Positions 7,571 through 16,256 of a stretch of DNA of 64,000 nucleotides are shown piece after piece. A program made the translations under genes and the position numbers. Origin of the DNA: Nocardioides xinjiangensis. GTDB taxonomy: Bacteria > Actinomycetota > Actinomycetes > Propionibacteriales > Nocardioidaceae. The notes beneath the pieces are model-generated. The model was not told where the DNA came from. It made no database searches and was given only the letters and a program-made list of their open reading frames with translations. Within the stretch, counting starts at the first letter, position 1. Each line of letters begins with the position of its first letter. The stretch spans positions 372,001-436,000 of the forward strand of contig NZ_JAFMSY010000001.1 of assembly GCF_017916455.1 (NCBI RefSeq), given 5' to 3'.

Positions 7571-8743
7571 ATGAGCATCGTCGACCTGCCGCTCCTGCCG
7601 CTCGGCAAGGGCCGCGACCTCGACGCCGAGCGCGGCGTGGAGTGCCCCGGCGACCTGCCGATGGCGTCCGACCCGTCGCTGGTCGCCCGCGTCCGGGCGG
7701 CGAAGGAGGCGCTGGGCGAGCGGGTCTTCGTGCTGGGACACCACTACCAGCGCGACGAGGTGATCCAGTTCGCCGACGTCACCGGCGACTCCTTCAAGCT
7801 CGCCCGGGACGCCGCCGCCCGGCCGGACGCCGAGTTCATCGTGTTCTGCGGCGTGCACTTCATGGCCGAGTCGGCCGACATCCTCACCTCGCCGTCGCAG
7901 CGGGTCGTGCTCCCCGACCTCGCGGCCGGCTGCTCGATGGCCGACATGGCCCGGCTCCGGCAGGTGGAGGACGCCTGGGACGCCCTCGCCGACGCAGGCG
8001 TGCAGGACACCGTCGTGCCGGTGACCTACATGAACTCCAGCGCCGACATCAAGGCGTTCTGCGGGCGCAACGGCGGCGTGGTCTGCACCTCCTCCAACGC
8101 CGACGTGGCCCTCGAGTGGGCCTTCGGGCAGAAGCCCGGTGCGAAAGTGCTCTTCCTCCCCGACCAGCACCTCGGGCGCAACACCGCCGTCCTGCAGATG
8201 GGCATCGGCCTCGACGAGTGCGTCGTGTGGGACCCGCGGCTCCCCGGCGGCGGCCTCAGCCCCGAGGAGCTCCGGCGCGCCCGGATGATCCTCTGGAAGG
8301 GCCACTGCTCGGTGCACGGCCGCTTCTCCGAGGACGTCGTCGACGAGCTGCGCGCGGCGCACCCCGGCATCAACGTCCTGGTGCACCCCGAGTGCCGGCA
8401 CGAGGTCGTGCTCAAGGCCGACCTGGTCGGCTCGACCGAGTTCATCATCACGACGATCGAGGCCGCCGCGCCGGGCACCGTGTGGGCCGTCGGCACCGAG
8501 CTGAACCTCGTGAAGCGGCTCGCCGACGCCCACCCCGACAAGACGATCGTCTTCCTCGACCGCGACGTCTGCTACTGCTCCACGATGAACCGCATCGACC
8601 TGCCCCACCTCGTGTGGGCGCTGGAGAGCCTGGTCGCGGGCACGGTCGTCAACCAGGTCACCGTCGACCCCGAGACCGAGGCCGAGGCCCTGGTCGCGCT
8701 GCAGCGGATGCTCGCCCTGCCCGGCCGCTCGCACCGCGCCTGA
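7571..8743 (+). CDS. nadA: Quinolinate synthase A
   Basis: Condenses iminoaspartate with dihydroxyacetone phosphate to quinolinate in de novo NAD synthesis, using a 4Fe-4S cluster. 390 aa, the long actinobacterial form. Visible motifs: LGHHYQRDEVIQFAD (substrate loop), FCGVHFMAESADIL, YMNSSADIKAFCG, FLPDQHLGRNTA, GHCSVHGRF and the C-terminal cysteine region RDVCYCSTMN. Start chosen at 7571 from the upstream -10 hexamer. nadB and nadC are not adjacent, so this nadA stands alone here. Confidence 0.93.
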   Translation: MSIVDLPLLPLGKGRDLDAERGVECPGDLPMASDPSLVARVRAAKEALGERVFVLGHHYQRDEVIQFADVTGDSFKLARDAAARPDAEFIVFCGVHFMAESADILTSPSQRVVLPDLAAGCSMADMARLRQVEDAWDALADAGVQDTVVPVTYMNSSADIKAFCGRNGGVVCTSSNADVALEWAFGQKPGAKVLFLPDQHLGRNTAVLQMGIGLDECVVWDPRLPGGGLSPEELRRARMILWKGHCSVHGRFSEDVVDELRAAHPGINVLVHPECRHEVVLKADLVGSTEFIITTIEAAAPGTVWAVGTELNLVKRLADAHPDKTIVFLDRDVCYCSTMNRIDLPHLVWALESLVAGTVVNQVTVDPETEAEALVALQRMLALPGRSHRA

Positions 8744-8759
8744 GCCGGCGGGGGGCGCG

Positions 8760-9950
8760 GTGACCACACGTCCACGCATCGGCGACACCGAGCGGCGCCG
8801 CCGCATCGGCGTACGCCACGGCCTGGCGCCCGCCCACCGGTTGGACTCCGTCGAGGCGGTCACCCACGCCATGACCGCGCTGCACTCCACCGAGTACGCC
8901 TCGGTGCACCTGGCCGTCGCGGCGCGATCCAAGGGCCTCACGCCCGCCGACGTGGACGTCGCCCTCCACGACGCGCGCACGGTGGTGCGGCAGCTGGCCA
9001 TGCGGCGCACCCTCTTCGTGTTCCCGCGTGAGCTGCTCCCCGCCGCCTGGGGCAGCGCGTCCGCGCGGGTGGCGGCCGCGGAGCGCAGGCGCATCGCCAA
9101 GGCGATCGTGGCAGCCGGCATCGCGGACGACGGCGCCGCCTGGCTGGACCGGGCGTGCGCGGCCACCCTCGAGCGGCTGGCGGCCGGCCCGGCGACCACG
9201 GCGGAGCTCCGCGCCACGGTGCCCGAGCTGGCCGGGAAGGTCGGCGGCGACACCGGCAAGCCGTGGGACCGTGCGGTCCCGGTCGCACCGTGGGTCCTCA
9301 CCCAGCTCGGCCTGCAGGGCGCGGTCGTACGCGGTCGCAACGCCGGCCACTGGCGGGTGAACAAGCCGACGTGGACCCGCACCGAGGACTGGCTGGGCGC
9401 GGTGCCCGACGCGCTCGACGAGGCGGCCGGCTACGCCGAGCTGGTCCGCGGCTGGCTCGCGACGTTCGGTCCCGGCACGGCCGCGGACGTCCAGTGGTGG
9501 CTCGGCTCGACCAAGACCGCCGTCACTCGGGCCCTGGCCGACGTCGAGGCGGTGGAGGTGACCCTCGGCGACGGCACCACCGGCTGGGTGCTCCCGGGCG
9601 ACACCGAGGACACGGGGCCGGTCGAGCCCTGGGCCGCGCTGCTGCCGACCCTCGACCCCACCGTCATGGGCTGGAAGGCCCGCGCGTTCCACCTCGACCC
9701 CGCCCACGTCCCCTTCCTGTTCGACACCAACGGCAACGCCGGCACCACTGCGTGGTGGGACGGCCGCATCGTCGGGTGCTGGGTGCAGGACGAGGCAGGC
9801 ACGGTCCGGCTCTCCCTGCTCGAGGACGTCGGGACCGAGGCTCGCACCGCGCTCGAGCACGAGGCGGAACGGCTCACCGCGTGGCTGGACGGGACCGTCA
9901 TCGGCAACGTCTACGCCTCGCAGCAGATGAAGCTCGCGCGGCTGCCCTGA
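8760..9950 (+). CDS. Winged-helix DNA-binding protein of the AlkZ/YcaQ (HTH_42) family
   Basis: 396 aa. The family consists of tandem winged helices, and some members are DNA glycosylases that repair bulky or crosslink adducts. Recognisable features are the N-terminal RRIGVRHGLAP segment, the TFLFxxP-like RRTLFVFPRELLP loop and the C-terminal beta region DTNGNAGTTAWWDGRIVGCW. In active AlkZ enzymes a Gln-x-Gln motif sits near residue 37; by eye the matching position here reads His-Ser-Thr in TALHSTEYASVHLAV, so glycosylase activity is uncertain. It lies 17 bp after nadA. Confidence 0.8.
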   Translation: MTTRPRIGDTERRRRIGVRHGLAPAHRLDSVEAVTHAMTALHSTEYASVHLAVAARSKGLTPADVDVALHDARTVVRQLAMRRTLFVFPRELLPAAWGSASARVAAAERRRIAKAIVAAGIADDGAAWLDRACAATLERLAAGPATTAELRATVPELAGKVGGDTGKPWDRAVPVAPWVLTQLGLQGAVVRGRNAGHWRVNKPTWTRTEDWLGAVPDALDEAAGYAELVRGWLATFGPGTAADVQWWLGSTKTAVTRALADVEAVEVTLGDGTTGWVLPGDTEDTGPVEPWAALLPTLDPTVMGWKARAFHLDPAHVPFLFDTNGNAGTTAWWDGRIVGCWVQDEAGTVRLSLLEDVGTEARTALEHEAERLTAWLDGTVIGNVYASQQMKLARLP

Positions 9951-9959
9951 CCGGGTCGG

Positions 9960-11189
9960 TCAGTCCGCGGCCGCCGGCAGCTCGAACCAGAAGACCGAGC
10001 CGCCGCCCGGCCGCTCGTCGACTCCCATCGAGCCGCCGTGCGCCTCCACGATCCGACGGCAGGTGGCCAGCCCGATGCCCGTGCCGTCGACCGACTTGTC
10101 GAGGCGCGCGAGCGGCGCGAAGATCCGCTCGCGCTTGTCGGCGGGCACTCCCCGGCCCCGGTCGCGCACCTCCAGCCGGTGGTGCCCGTCGAGGGCCCGG
10201 GCGCCGACCTCGATCTGCGGCTCCTCGCCGTCGACGGTGAACTTCGCCGCGTTGTCGACGAGGTTCATCAGCACCGAGCGGAGCTGGACCGCGTCCCCGC
10301 GGACGGTCGGCAGCGCCTCGTGGCTCACGCTTTCGCGCGACACGCGCCCGGCGAGGTCGTCGAGCGCCGCCCCGAGCTCGACCTCGAGGTCGACCGCGTC
10401 GTCGCCGGGCGCGGCGCCCTGGGAGGCGAACTCCAGCAGGTTGCTGATCATGCCGGACATCCGGTCGACGCCGCGGCGCGCCCGGGCGACGGTGTCGACC
10501 TGGAAGGGGTCGCTGACCTCGAGCTCGAGTGACTCCAGCGACAGTGACACCGACGTCAGCGGGTTCTTCAGGTCGTGGCTGACCTGTCCGGCGAAGTGGA
10601 CCAGCCGCTCGTTGGCGGTGCTGAGCCGGGCGTTGACCTCGCTGAGCCGCCGCGACGCGAGCTCGAGCTCGAGCACGTCGACGACGCGGTCGGCCAGTTG
10701 CGCCAGCCCGCGCTCCGCCGCAGGGGTCACCTCGTGCACCTGGTCGTCGAACACGCAGAGCGTGCCGATCACGACCCCGTCGGGGGTGCGCAGCGGCTGC
10801 GAGCCGTAGTAGCGGATGTCGGCGAGCTCCCCCGTGGTCCAGGGGTTCTCGGCGAAGCGGACGTCGAGGCCGGCGTCCTCGACGATGATCGGGCGTCCCG
10901 ACTCGACCACGTGGCGGCACATCGACTGCTGCATCGGGGTGTCGCGTCCCTCGAAGCCCGAGGTGGCGACCTGGTGCTGGGTGTCGCCGCTGAAGAGGTT
11001 CACGGCCGCGAAGGGGACCCCGGCCACCTGGGCGGCGAGCTCCACCAGGGAGTCGAGCTCGCGCCGCGGCGGCCCGCGCAGGACGTCGTACGTCGCCAGC
11101 GCCCGCTCGCGCTGCCGGACGGTGTCGCGGTCGCGGTCGTGGGGGTGGTCGTGGGGGTGGTCGTGGGGGTCGGGGTGGAGGTCGCTCAC
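9960..11189 (-). CDS. GAF-domain sensor histidine kinase
   Basis: 409-aa cytoplasmic kinase with no membrane segment. Order: His/Asp-rich N-terminus made by a tandem 12-bp repeat (PHDHPHDHPHD), GAF domain (about 30-160, with MCRHVVESGRPIIVEDA and GTLCVFDDQ), short coiled coil, HisKA with phospho-acceptor His205 in VSHDLKNPL, and HATPase (NLVDNAAKF, DRGRGVP, GTGIGLATCRRIVEAHGG). GTG start at 11189 overlaps the PspAB stop by 4 bp, so it is the last gene of the psp-type operon. No response regulator is encoded nearby. Confidence 0.88.
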   Translation of the reverse strand: MSDLHPDPHDHPHDHPHDRDRDTVRQRERALATYDVLRGPPRRELDSLVELAAQVAGVPFAAVNLFSGDTQHQVATSGFEGRDTPMQQSMCRHVVESGRPIIVEDAGLDVRFAENPWTTGELADIRYYGSQPLRTPDGVVIGTLCVFDDQVHEVTPAAERGLAQLADRVVDVLELELASRRLSEVNARLSTANERLVHFAGQVSHDLKNPLTSVSLSLESLELEVSDPFQVDTVARARRGVDRMSGMISNLLEFASQGAAPGDDAVDLEVELGAALDDLAGRVSRESVSHEALPTVRGDAVQLRSVLMNLVDNAAKFTVDGEEPQIEVGARALDGHHRLEVRDRGRGVPADKRERIFAPLARLDKSVDGTGIGLATCRRIVEAHGGSMGVDERPGGGSVFWFELPAAAD

Positions 11190-11761
11190 AGACCGGGCGC
11201 CTTCCAGACGGCCAGCCAGCGCTGGGGATCGGGCTCCATGGGCAGCTCCTCGGCGAGCAGGTCGTTCACGGAGAGCTCGAGGAGCGTGTCCCGTGCCTGG
11301 TCGCCGCTGGGGGCGAACGGGTAGAAGGTGCCCTGCTTGTAGAGGTACGTGAGCCCGAACCGCTGCCCGGACGCGCTGGCGAACGGCACCATCGAGCAGA
11401 GCAGGCCGGACTCGAAGCCGTTGAGCTCGAGCGTGGTGTTGACCGCGTGCAGGTCGGTGCACAGCCCCGCCACGTCGTCCGGGTCGCCCTGCACGACCAG
11501 CCACGTGAAGCCGAAGTCGTCCTCGCTGAGCGTCACCTCCGGCGCCTCGGCGTCGTCGCGGATGAGCGCGAGGACGTCCTGCTGGGTCTGCGCGAACGCG
11601 GCGCCCGTCGCGGACCGGTAGCACACCGAGCCGGTGCCGGTCGGCGCGAAGCCCAGCGCGGTCTGGAGCGTGATCGCCGCGCTCGGCACGTGGAACAGCG
11701 CGTCGAGGTTGTTGCGCTTGGGCCGCGTCCGCGCGCGCATCGCCTCCCAGAGCCCCATCAC
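11186..11761 (-). CDS. PspAB, PspA-associated protein B
   Basis: 191 aa, no signal peptide or membrane helix. I recognise it as the PspA-associated PspAB family from sequence character (LDALFHVPSAAITLQTALGFAPTG near the start, FTWLVVQGDPDDVAGLCTDLH in the middle, FGLTYLYKQGTFYPFAP later) and from its place after pspA, pspAA and htpX, an association described for actinobacterial phage-shock systems. Biochemical role unknown. Four bp overlap with the downstream kinase; 7 bp gap from htpX. Confidence 0.75.
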   Translation of the reverse strand: MMGLWEAMRARTRPKRNNLDALFHVPSAAITLQTALGFAPTGTGSVCYRSATGAAFAQTQQDVLALIRDDAEAPEVTLSEDDFGFTWLVVQGDPDDVAGLCTDLHAVNTTLELNGFESGLLCSMVPFASASGQRFGLTYLYKQGTFYPFAPSGDQARDTLLELSVNDLLAEELPMEPDPQRWLAVWKAPGL

Positions 11762-11768
11762 GCCACCG

Positions 11769-12668
11769 TCAGCCGGCCGGCCGGCTGAGCTCGGCCTGGA
11801 TGCGAGCCAGCTGCTCGAGCCGCTGCTGGAGGGGCGGGTGCGTGGCCACCAGGCCGCTCAGGCCGCCGCTGAACGCCGGGACGATGCACAGCGCGCTGGC
11901 CGCGCCCGCCCGGAGGTCGCGCTGCGGGGTCACGCCCGCCTCGCCGCTGATCTTCTGCAGGGCGCTCGCGAGCGCTCCCGGCTTGTAGGTCAGGTACGCG
12001 CCGGCGCGGTCGGCGCTCAGCTCGCGGTAGCGCGACAGGAGGCGCAGCAGCAGGAAGCTGACGGCGTACACCACGAGGCTGACGACGATCGAGACGAGGA
12101 CGACCGGCAGCGCGCTGTTGTTGCGCGAGCGCCCCATCGCGCCGTACTGCGCGAAGCGCATCATCAGCCCGGCGGCGATGCCGGCCGAGGAGGCCACCGT
12201 CATCACCAGGACGTCACGGTGGGCGACGTGGCTCAGCTCGTGCGCCAGCACGGCCTCGAGCTCCTCGGCGTCGAGCGTCTGGAGGATGCCGGTCGTCACG
12301 CACACCACCGCGCGGTCGGGCGACCGGCCGGTCGCGAACGCGTTGGGCACCGACATGTCGGCGATGCCGACGCGCGGCTTCGGCATGTCAGCCAGGGCGC
12401 ACAGCCGGTCGATCATGCCGTGCAGCTCGGGCGCCTCTCCCGGCGTCACCTCGCGGGCGCGCATGGCCCGCATCGCGACCTTGTCGGAGCTCCACCACTG
12501 CCAGAAGGCGATGCCGATGGCGACCACCGCCACGACCGGGGCGTAGCCGCTGCCGACGACGTTGATCAGCGCCACCACGAGGCCGACGAACAGTGCCCCG
12601 AGGAGGAACATGGTGAGGGTCATCCGGGCGGTGAGCCCGGTGTCCTTGATGAATCGCGAGGTGGCCAC
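11769..12668 (-). CDS. htpX: HtpX-family membrane zinc metalloprotease (M48)
   Basis: Membrane quality-control protease that cleaves misfolded membrane proteins. 299 aa with N-terminal helices at about 18-40 and 42-58, the zinc motif HELSH (His143, Glu144, His147) and the third ligand region RELSADRAGA near residue 206. Two further helices lie between (about 155-170 and 185-203). In the psp operon it probably supplies the proteolytic arm of the envelope-stress response. Start is GTG at 12668. Confidence 0.9.
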   Translation of the reverse strand: MATSRFIKDTGLTARMTLTMFLLGALFVGLVVALINVVGSGYAPVVAVVAIGIAFWQWWSSDKVAMRAMRAREVTPGEAPELHGMIDRLCALADMPKPRVGIADMSVPNAFATGRSPDRAVVCVTTGILQTLDAEELEAVLAHELSHVAHRDVLVMTVASSAGIAAGLMMRFAQYGAMGRSRNNSALPVVLVSIVVSLVVYAVSFLLLRLLSRYRELSADRAGAYLTYKPGALASALQKISGEAGVTPQRDLRAGAASALCIVPAFSGGLSGLVATHPPLQQRLEQLARIQAELSRPAG

Positions 12669-12681
12669 CTGGTGGTGCGCC

Positions 12682-12960
12682 TCACCCGGGGATCAGGCCG
12701 TCGTCGCCCAGGAGCTCGCGCACCTCGTCGATCGTCGCGTCGGGCGGCGGCAGGATCAGGTCGGACTCGTCGAGCGCGTCGAGGGCGTGGTGGGTCCCGC
12801 TGGAGCGCACGGCGGACAGCAGGCCGTGCAGCGCCGTGCGGAACATGGCCTCGTCACCGGACTCGATGGCGTGCTCGATCTGGCTGTCGAGCCCGTTGAG
12901 GGCGTCGAGCGCGTGGTCGTCGAGGTCGTACTGACCCTCGCCGAGGATGCGGACGATCAT
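12682..12960 (-). CDS. PspAA, small PspA-associated protein
   Basis: 92 aa, acidic and soluble (starts MIVRILGEGQYDLDDHALDALNGLD). This matches the PspAA-type domain that accompanies PspA in actinobacteria and archaea. The ATG overlaps the pspA stop (ATGA), and htpX follows after 13 bp. Probably modulates PspA assembly or localisation; this is inference from association. Confidence 0.78.
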   Translation of the reverse strand: MIVRILGEGQYDLDDHALDALNGLDSQIEHAIESGDEAMFRTALHGLLSAVRSSGTHHALDALDESDLILPPPDATIDEVRELLGDDGLIPG

Positions 12961-13751
12961 GCCCGGCCGCCCTCGTTCTCGCCCTCGACGCGCACGGCCT
13001 CGGGCGCGGCGGCGAGGATGTCGCCGCCGTCGGAGGCCTCGATGGCCTGCGGGGTGCTGGCGGCCTTGAGGCGGGCGAGCTCGGCCTCGACGTCAGAGCC
13101 CGAGCTCAGGGCGTCGAGCTCACGCGAGATGTCGTCGCCGGCGTTGAGCTGGGAGGCGTCGTCGAGCGCGCCCGAGGCGATCAGCTCGTCGATGGCCTGG
13201 CCGCGGGCCTGCATCTGCGCCGTCTTGTCCTCGGCCCGCTGGATCGCGAGGCCGACGTCGCCCATCTCCTCCCCGATGCCCGACATCGCCTCGCCGATGC
13301 GCGTCTGCGCCTCGGCGGCGGTGTAGGTGGCCTTGATGGTCTCCTTGCGGGTGCGGAAGGCCTCCACCTTGGCCTGGAGGCGCTGCTGGGCCAGGACGAG
13401 CTTCTCCTCCTCGCCCTGGAGCGTCGCCTGCTGCTCCTTGAGGGCCGTGATCTGCGACGAGAGCCCGGACTTGCGCGTCAGCGCCTCGCGGGCGAGGTCC
13501 TCACGACCGGCACCGATGGCCCTCTCGGCCTGTCCCTGCAGCTTGGCGGCCTGCTGCTCCAGCTGGTTGACCTGCAGCTCCACGCGCTTGCGGCTGGTGG
13601 CGACGTCGGCGACGCCGCGCCGCACCTTCGACAGGAGCTCGAGCTGGCGCTGGTAGCTGTAGTCGAGGGTCTCGCGGGGGTCCTCCGCCTTGTCCAGGGC
13701 CTTGTTGGCCTTGGAGCGGAAGATCAGGCTGATGCGCTTCATGAGGCTCAT
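12957..13751 (-). CDS. pspA: PspA/Vipp1/IM30-family membrane-stress protein
   Basis: ESCRT-III-related protein that assembles on damaged or stressed inner membrane. 264 aa, almost entirely coiled coil. The N-terminal MSLMKRISLIFRSKANKALDKAEDP is the amphipathic membrane-binding helix plus linker, followed by the TLDYSYQRQLELL start of the hairpin and a C-terminal acidic tail. First gene of a five-gene operon (pspA, pspAA, htpX, pspAB, GAF kinase). A TAGGGT hexamer on this strand about 55 bp upstream of the start is a candidate -10. Confidence 0.9.
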   Translation of the reverse strand: MSLMKRISLIFRSKANKALDKAEDPRETLDYSYQRQLELLSKVRRGVADVATSRKRVELQVNQLEQQAAKLQGQAERAIGAGREDLAREALTRKSGLSSQITALKEQQATLQGEEEKLVLAQQRLQAKVEAFRTRKETIKATYTAAEAQTRIGEAMSGIGEEMGDVGLAIQRAEDKTAQMQARGQAIDELIASGALDDASQLNAGDDISRELDALSSGSDVEAELARLKAASTPQAIEASDGGDILAAAPEAVRVEGENEGGRA

Positions 13752-13906
13752 CGGGGTGGGAACCCTCTCTCGGTGTTGCGGTGCCGGGACGTCGTCCTCA
13801 CCCTAGAACCAAACCCAAGCCGGAGGTAGGGCATCCGGTGAGGCCGCTCCGCAGCGGCGCGGCGATAGGCTGGCCCCAGCATCCGAACCATGTGAAGGCA
13901 GCTCCT

Positions 13907-14488
13907 GTGTTCCGTCGTACCAGCTCCGAGCCGGAGACCCCCACCACCTACGAGAAGGCGGGCGGCAAGGGCCGTCCCACCCCGACCCGCAAGGAGGCCG
14001 AGGCGGCGGCCCGGGCCCGGGCCAAGGTGCCGCGGACCCGCAAGGAGCAGGCGGCCGCCCAGCGTGCGGCGCGCGGGGAGGCCTCGCGCAGCATGCGCGA
14101 GGCGATGAAGACCGGCGACGACCGCTACCTGCCCAGCCGTGACCGCGGTCCGGTGCGCCGCTTCATCCGCGACTTCGTCGACTCGCGCTTCTCGTTCATC
14201 GAGCTGATGGTCCCGCTGCTGATCGTGTCGATGGTGCTCGGCTACTCCGGCAACAGGGACATGGTGCAGCTCGGCAACACCGTCCTGTTCACCACCCTGC
14301 TGGTGATCGTGGTCGACATCGTCATGCTCCGCTTCCGGCTGCGCCGCGAGCTGGCCCGCCGCTTCCCCGGCGAGCCCACCAAGGGCACCACGCTCTACGC
14401 CGCGATGCGCTCGCTGCAGATGAAGTTCCTCCGCCTGCCCAAGGCGCAGGTGAAGATCGGCGAGAAGCTCCCCGAGACCTACCGATGA
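13907..14488 (+). CDS. DUF3043-type membrane protein
   Basis: 193 aa. A long basic, charged N-terminal half (TPTRKEAEAAARARAKVPRTR) is followed by RFIRDFVDSRFSFIELMVPLL, a conserved block, and two membrane helices (about 103-120 and 127-145), then a basic C-terminus. Fits the actinobacterial DUF3043 family; function unknown. Start at GTG 13907 with GAAGG eight nt upstream; an in-frame GTG at 13892 is the alternative. Diverges from pspA; the next gene overlaps its stop (ATGA). Confidence 0.75.
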   Translation: MFRRTSSEPETPTTYEKAGGKGRPTPTRKEAEAAARARAKVPRTRKEQAAAQRAARGEASRSMREAMKTGDDRYLPSRDRGPVRRFIRDFVDSRFSFIELMVPLLIVSMVLGYSGNRDMVQLGNTVLFTTLLVIVVDIVMLRFRLRRELARRFPGEPTKGTTLYAAMRSLQMKFLRLPKAQVKIGEKLPETYR

Positions 14489-15057
14489 GCCACCCGCACC
14501 CTCACCCGGGCGGCGGGGGTCCCGGTGCCGACGTGTCGGTGCGGGTGGCGTGGGCCGACGACGCCGAGGCCATCGCGGCGCTGCAGGTGCGGGCCTGGCC
14601 CGCGCTGTACGCCGGCGTGCTGCCGGCCGACGCGCTCCCCACCGACGCCGACGCGGTGGCCGCCCAGTGGCGCCGGGCGCTCACCCGACCGGCCGACGCG
14701 CGCAACCGCGTGCTGGTCGCCCTCGAGCGCAACCGGGTCGTCGGCTTCGCGCTGACCTCGCCGGCGACCGACCCCGACTGCGACCCGGTCGCCGACGGCG
14801 AGCTCGCCGAGGTGACCCTCGACCCCGACGAGCGGGCGAAGGGACACGGCTCCCGGCTGCTCCAGGCGGCGGTCGACACCCTCGCCGCCGACCGCTTCAC
14901 CCGCGCCGTGACGTGGGTCAACGCCGGCGACGACGCGCTGCGCACCTTCCTCACGGACGCCGGCTGGGCGCCCGACACCGCCCACCGCGAGCTCGACCTC
15001 GACGGGTCCGGCACCACCACCGTCAAGCAGGTCCGCCTCCACACCGCGATCGGCTGA
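14485..15057 (+). CDS. GNAT-family N-acetyltransferase
   Basis: 190 aa. A His/Gly-rich start (MSHPHPHPGGGGPG) precedes a GNAT fold: VRVAWADDAEAIAALQVRAW, then motif A as AEVTLDPDERAKGHGSRLLQAAVDTL around residues 110-135, and the C-terminal FLTDAGWAPD. Substrate unknown. The ATG overlaps the stop of the DUF3043 gene, so the two are probably co-translated. Confidence 0.82.
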   Translation: MSHPHPHPGGGGPGADVSVRVAWADDAEAIAALQVRAWPALYAGVLPADALPTDADAVAAQWRRALTRPADARNRVLVALERNRVVGFALTSPATDPDCDPVADGELAEVTLDPDERAKGHGSRLLQAAVDTLAADRFTRAVTWVNAGDDALRTFLTDAGWAPDTAHRELDLDGSGTTTVKQVRLHTAIG

Positions 15058-15121
15058 CGCGGCCCGCCCCGCGGTGGAACCGCCGCTCGGGCTGCTTGTA
15101 TTTCCCGCGCTGGGAGGCACC

Positions 15122-15388
15122 ATGGAAGTCCGGCTACTCCGCCGGCCCACCAGGGGGGTCCAGGTGTTCGGTCCGCTTCCCGCTCTGCACAGGTTCGTCC
15201 TCGTCCTCGCTGCCGTCGTCGTGTGCGTCGGCATCGGCCTCTGGCTCGGCGCCGCGCCGGAGTTCCCGCTCGACGTGGGCATGGGGCTCGTGGTCGGTGC
15301 GGCGGCCGGCGCGGCCGCGGCGTTCGCGCTCGTCCACGACCACCGTCGCCGGGAGCGGACCGTGCGCGCCCGACGCCGGCACCTGTAG
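15122..15388 (+). CDS. Small two-helix membrane protein
   Basis: 88 aa, not recognised. Two hydrophobic segments (about 22-42 and 48-69) separated by a short acidic turn (GAAPEFPLD), then a very basic tail (HDHRRRERTVRARRRHL). ATG at 15122 has GGGAGG upstream and is preferred over an in-frame start at 15074. May stabilise a membrane complex or be a regulatory peptide; nothing nearby tells which. Confidence 0.6.
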   Translation: MEVRLLRRPTRGVQVFGPLPALHRFVLVLAAVVVCVGIGLWLGAAPEFPLDVGMGLVVGAAAGAAAAFALVHDHRRRERTVRARRRHL

Positions 15389-15464
15389 CGCGCAGCCGCG
15401 GGCCGTCCCGGACGCGCCCGGAGCCGGCGGCGGGGCGAGCCGCCCGATGACCTAGCCTCGGGGC

Positions 15465-16256
15465 GTGACCGACGCCGCCCTGACGCCGAACGAGCGCTCG
15501 GGGATCGTGCGCGACGGCCTCGCCGTCGGTGTCGCCACCGGCGCCTACGGGATCGGCTTCGGGGCCGTGTCGGTGGCCTCCGGGCTGAGCGTCGCGCAGA
15601 CCTGCGTCCTCTCGCTGCTGATGTTCACCGGCGCGAGCCAGTTCGCCCTCGCCGGCGTGGTCGCGGCGGGCGGCGCGCCGATGTCGGGCGCGGCGACCGC
15701 CCTGCTGCTCGGCACCCGCAACACGCTCTACGGGCTGCGGATGGCGCCGCTGCTCGCATGGCGCGGGTGGCGCCGCCTGGCGGCGGCCCACGTGCTCATC
15801 GACGAGTCGACGGCCATGTCGGTCAACCGCGGTACGACCGAGGCTGCGCGCCTGGGGTTCCTCACGACCGGGTGGTCGGTCTTCGTGCTCTGGAACCTCG
15901 CCACCGTCGCCGGCGCGCTGGCCGGCGAGGCCGTCGGCGACCCGCGGACCTTCGGCCTGGACGCGGCCGTCGGGGCGGCGTTCCTCGCCCTGCTGTGGCC
16001 CCGCCTCGCGAGCCGGCGCAACGTGCTCGTCGCGATCCTGGCCGCGGCTGTGGCACTGTCGATGGTGCCGCTCACCGCTCCCGGCGTGCCGGTGCTGGCC
16101 GCCGGCGGCGTGGCGCTCCTCGTCGGGGTCCTGGCGAGGCGCCCGGACCGCACCGGCGCCCCGGCGGACGGCGCCCCGGCGGAGGGCGCTCCGGCGGACG
16201 GCGCCCCGGCGGACGACGCGGGACGCGAGGACTCGGCGGCGGGCGGTCACCGCTGA
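15465..16256 (+). CDS. azlC: AzlC-family branched-chain amino acid exporter, large subunit
   Basis: Integral membrane permease that, with AzlD, exports branched-chain amino acids or their analogues (by family). 263 aa; seven or so hydrophobic segments, with the AzlC hallmark SLLMFTGASQFALAG (about residues 45-60) and GTRNTLYGLRMAPLL. A leaderless-type -10 (TAGCCT at 15453-15458) precedes the GTG by 6 nt. The C-terminal 30 residues are an odd repeat, APADGAPAEGAPADGAPADD, encoded by near-identical 15-bp units. The stop overlaps azlD by 1 bp. Confidence 0.88.
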   Translation: MTDAALTPNERSGIVRDGLAVGVATGAYGIGFGAVSVASGLSVAQTCVLSLLMFTGASQFALAGVVAAGGAPMSGAATALLLGTRNTLYGLRMAPLLAWRGWRRLAAAHVLIDESTAMSVNRGTTEAARLGFLTTGWSVFVLWNLATVAGALAGEAVGDPRTFGLDAAVGAAFLALLWPRLASRRNVLVAILAAAVALSMVPLTAPGVPVLAAGGVALLVGVLARRPDRTGAPADGAPAEGAPADGAPADDAGREDSAAGGHR

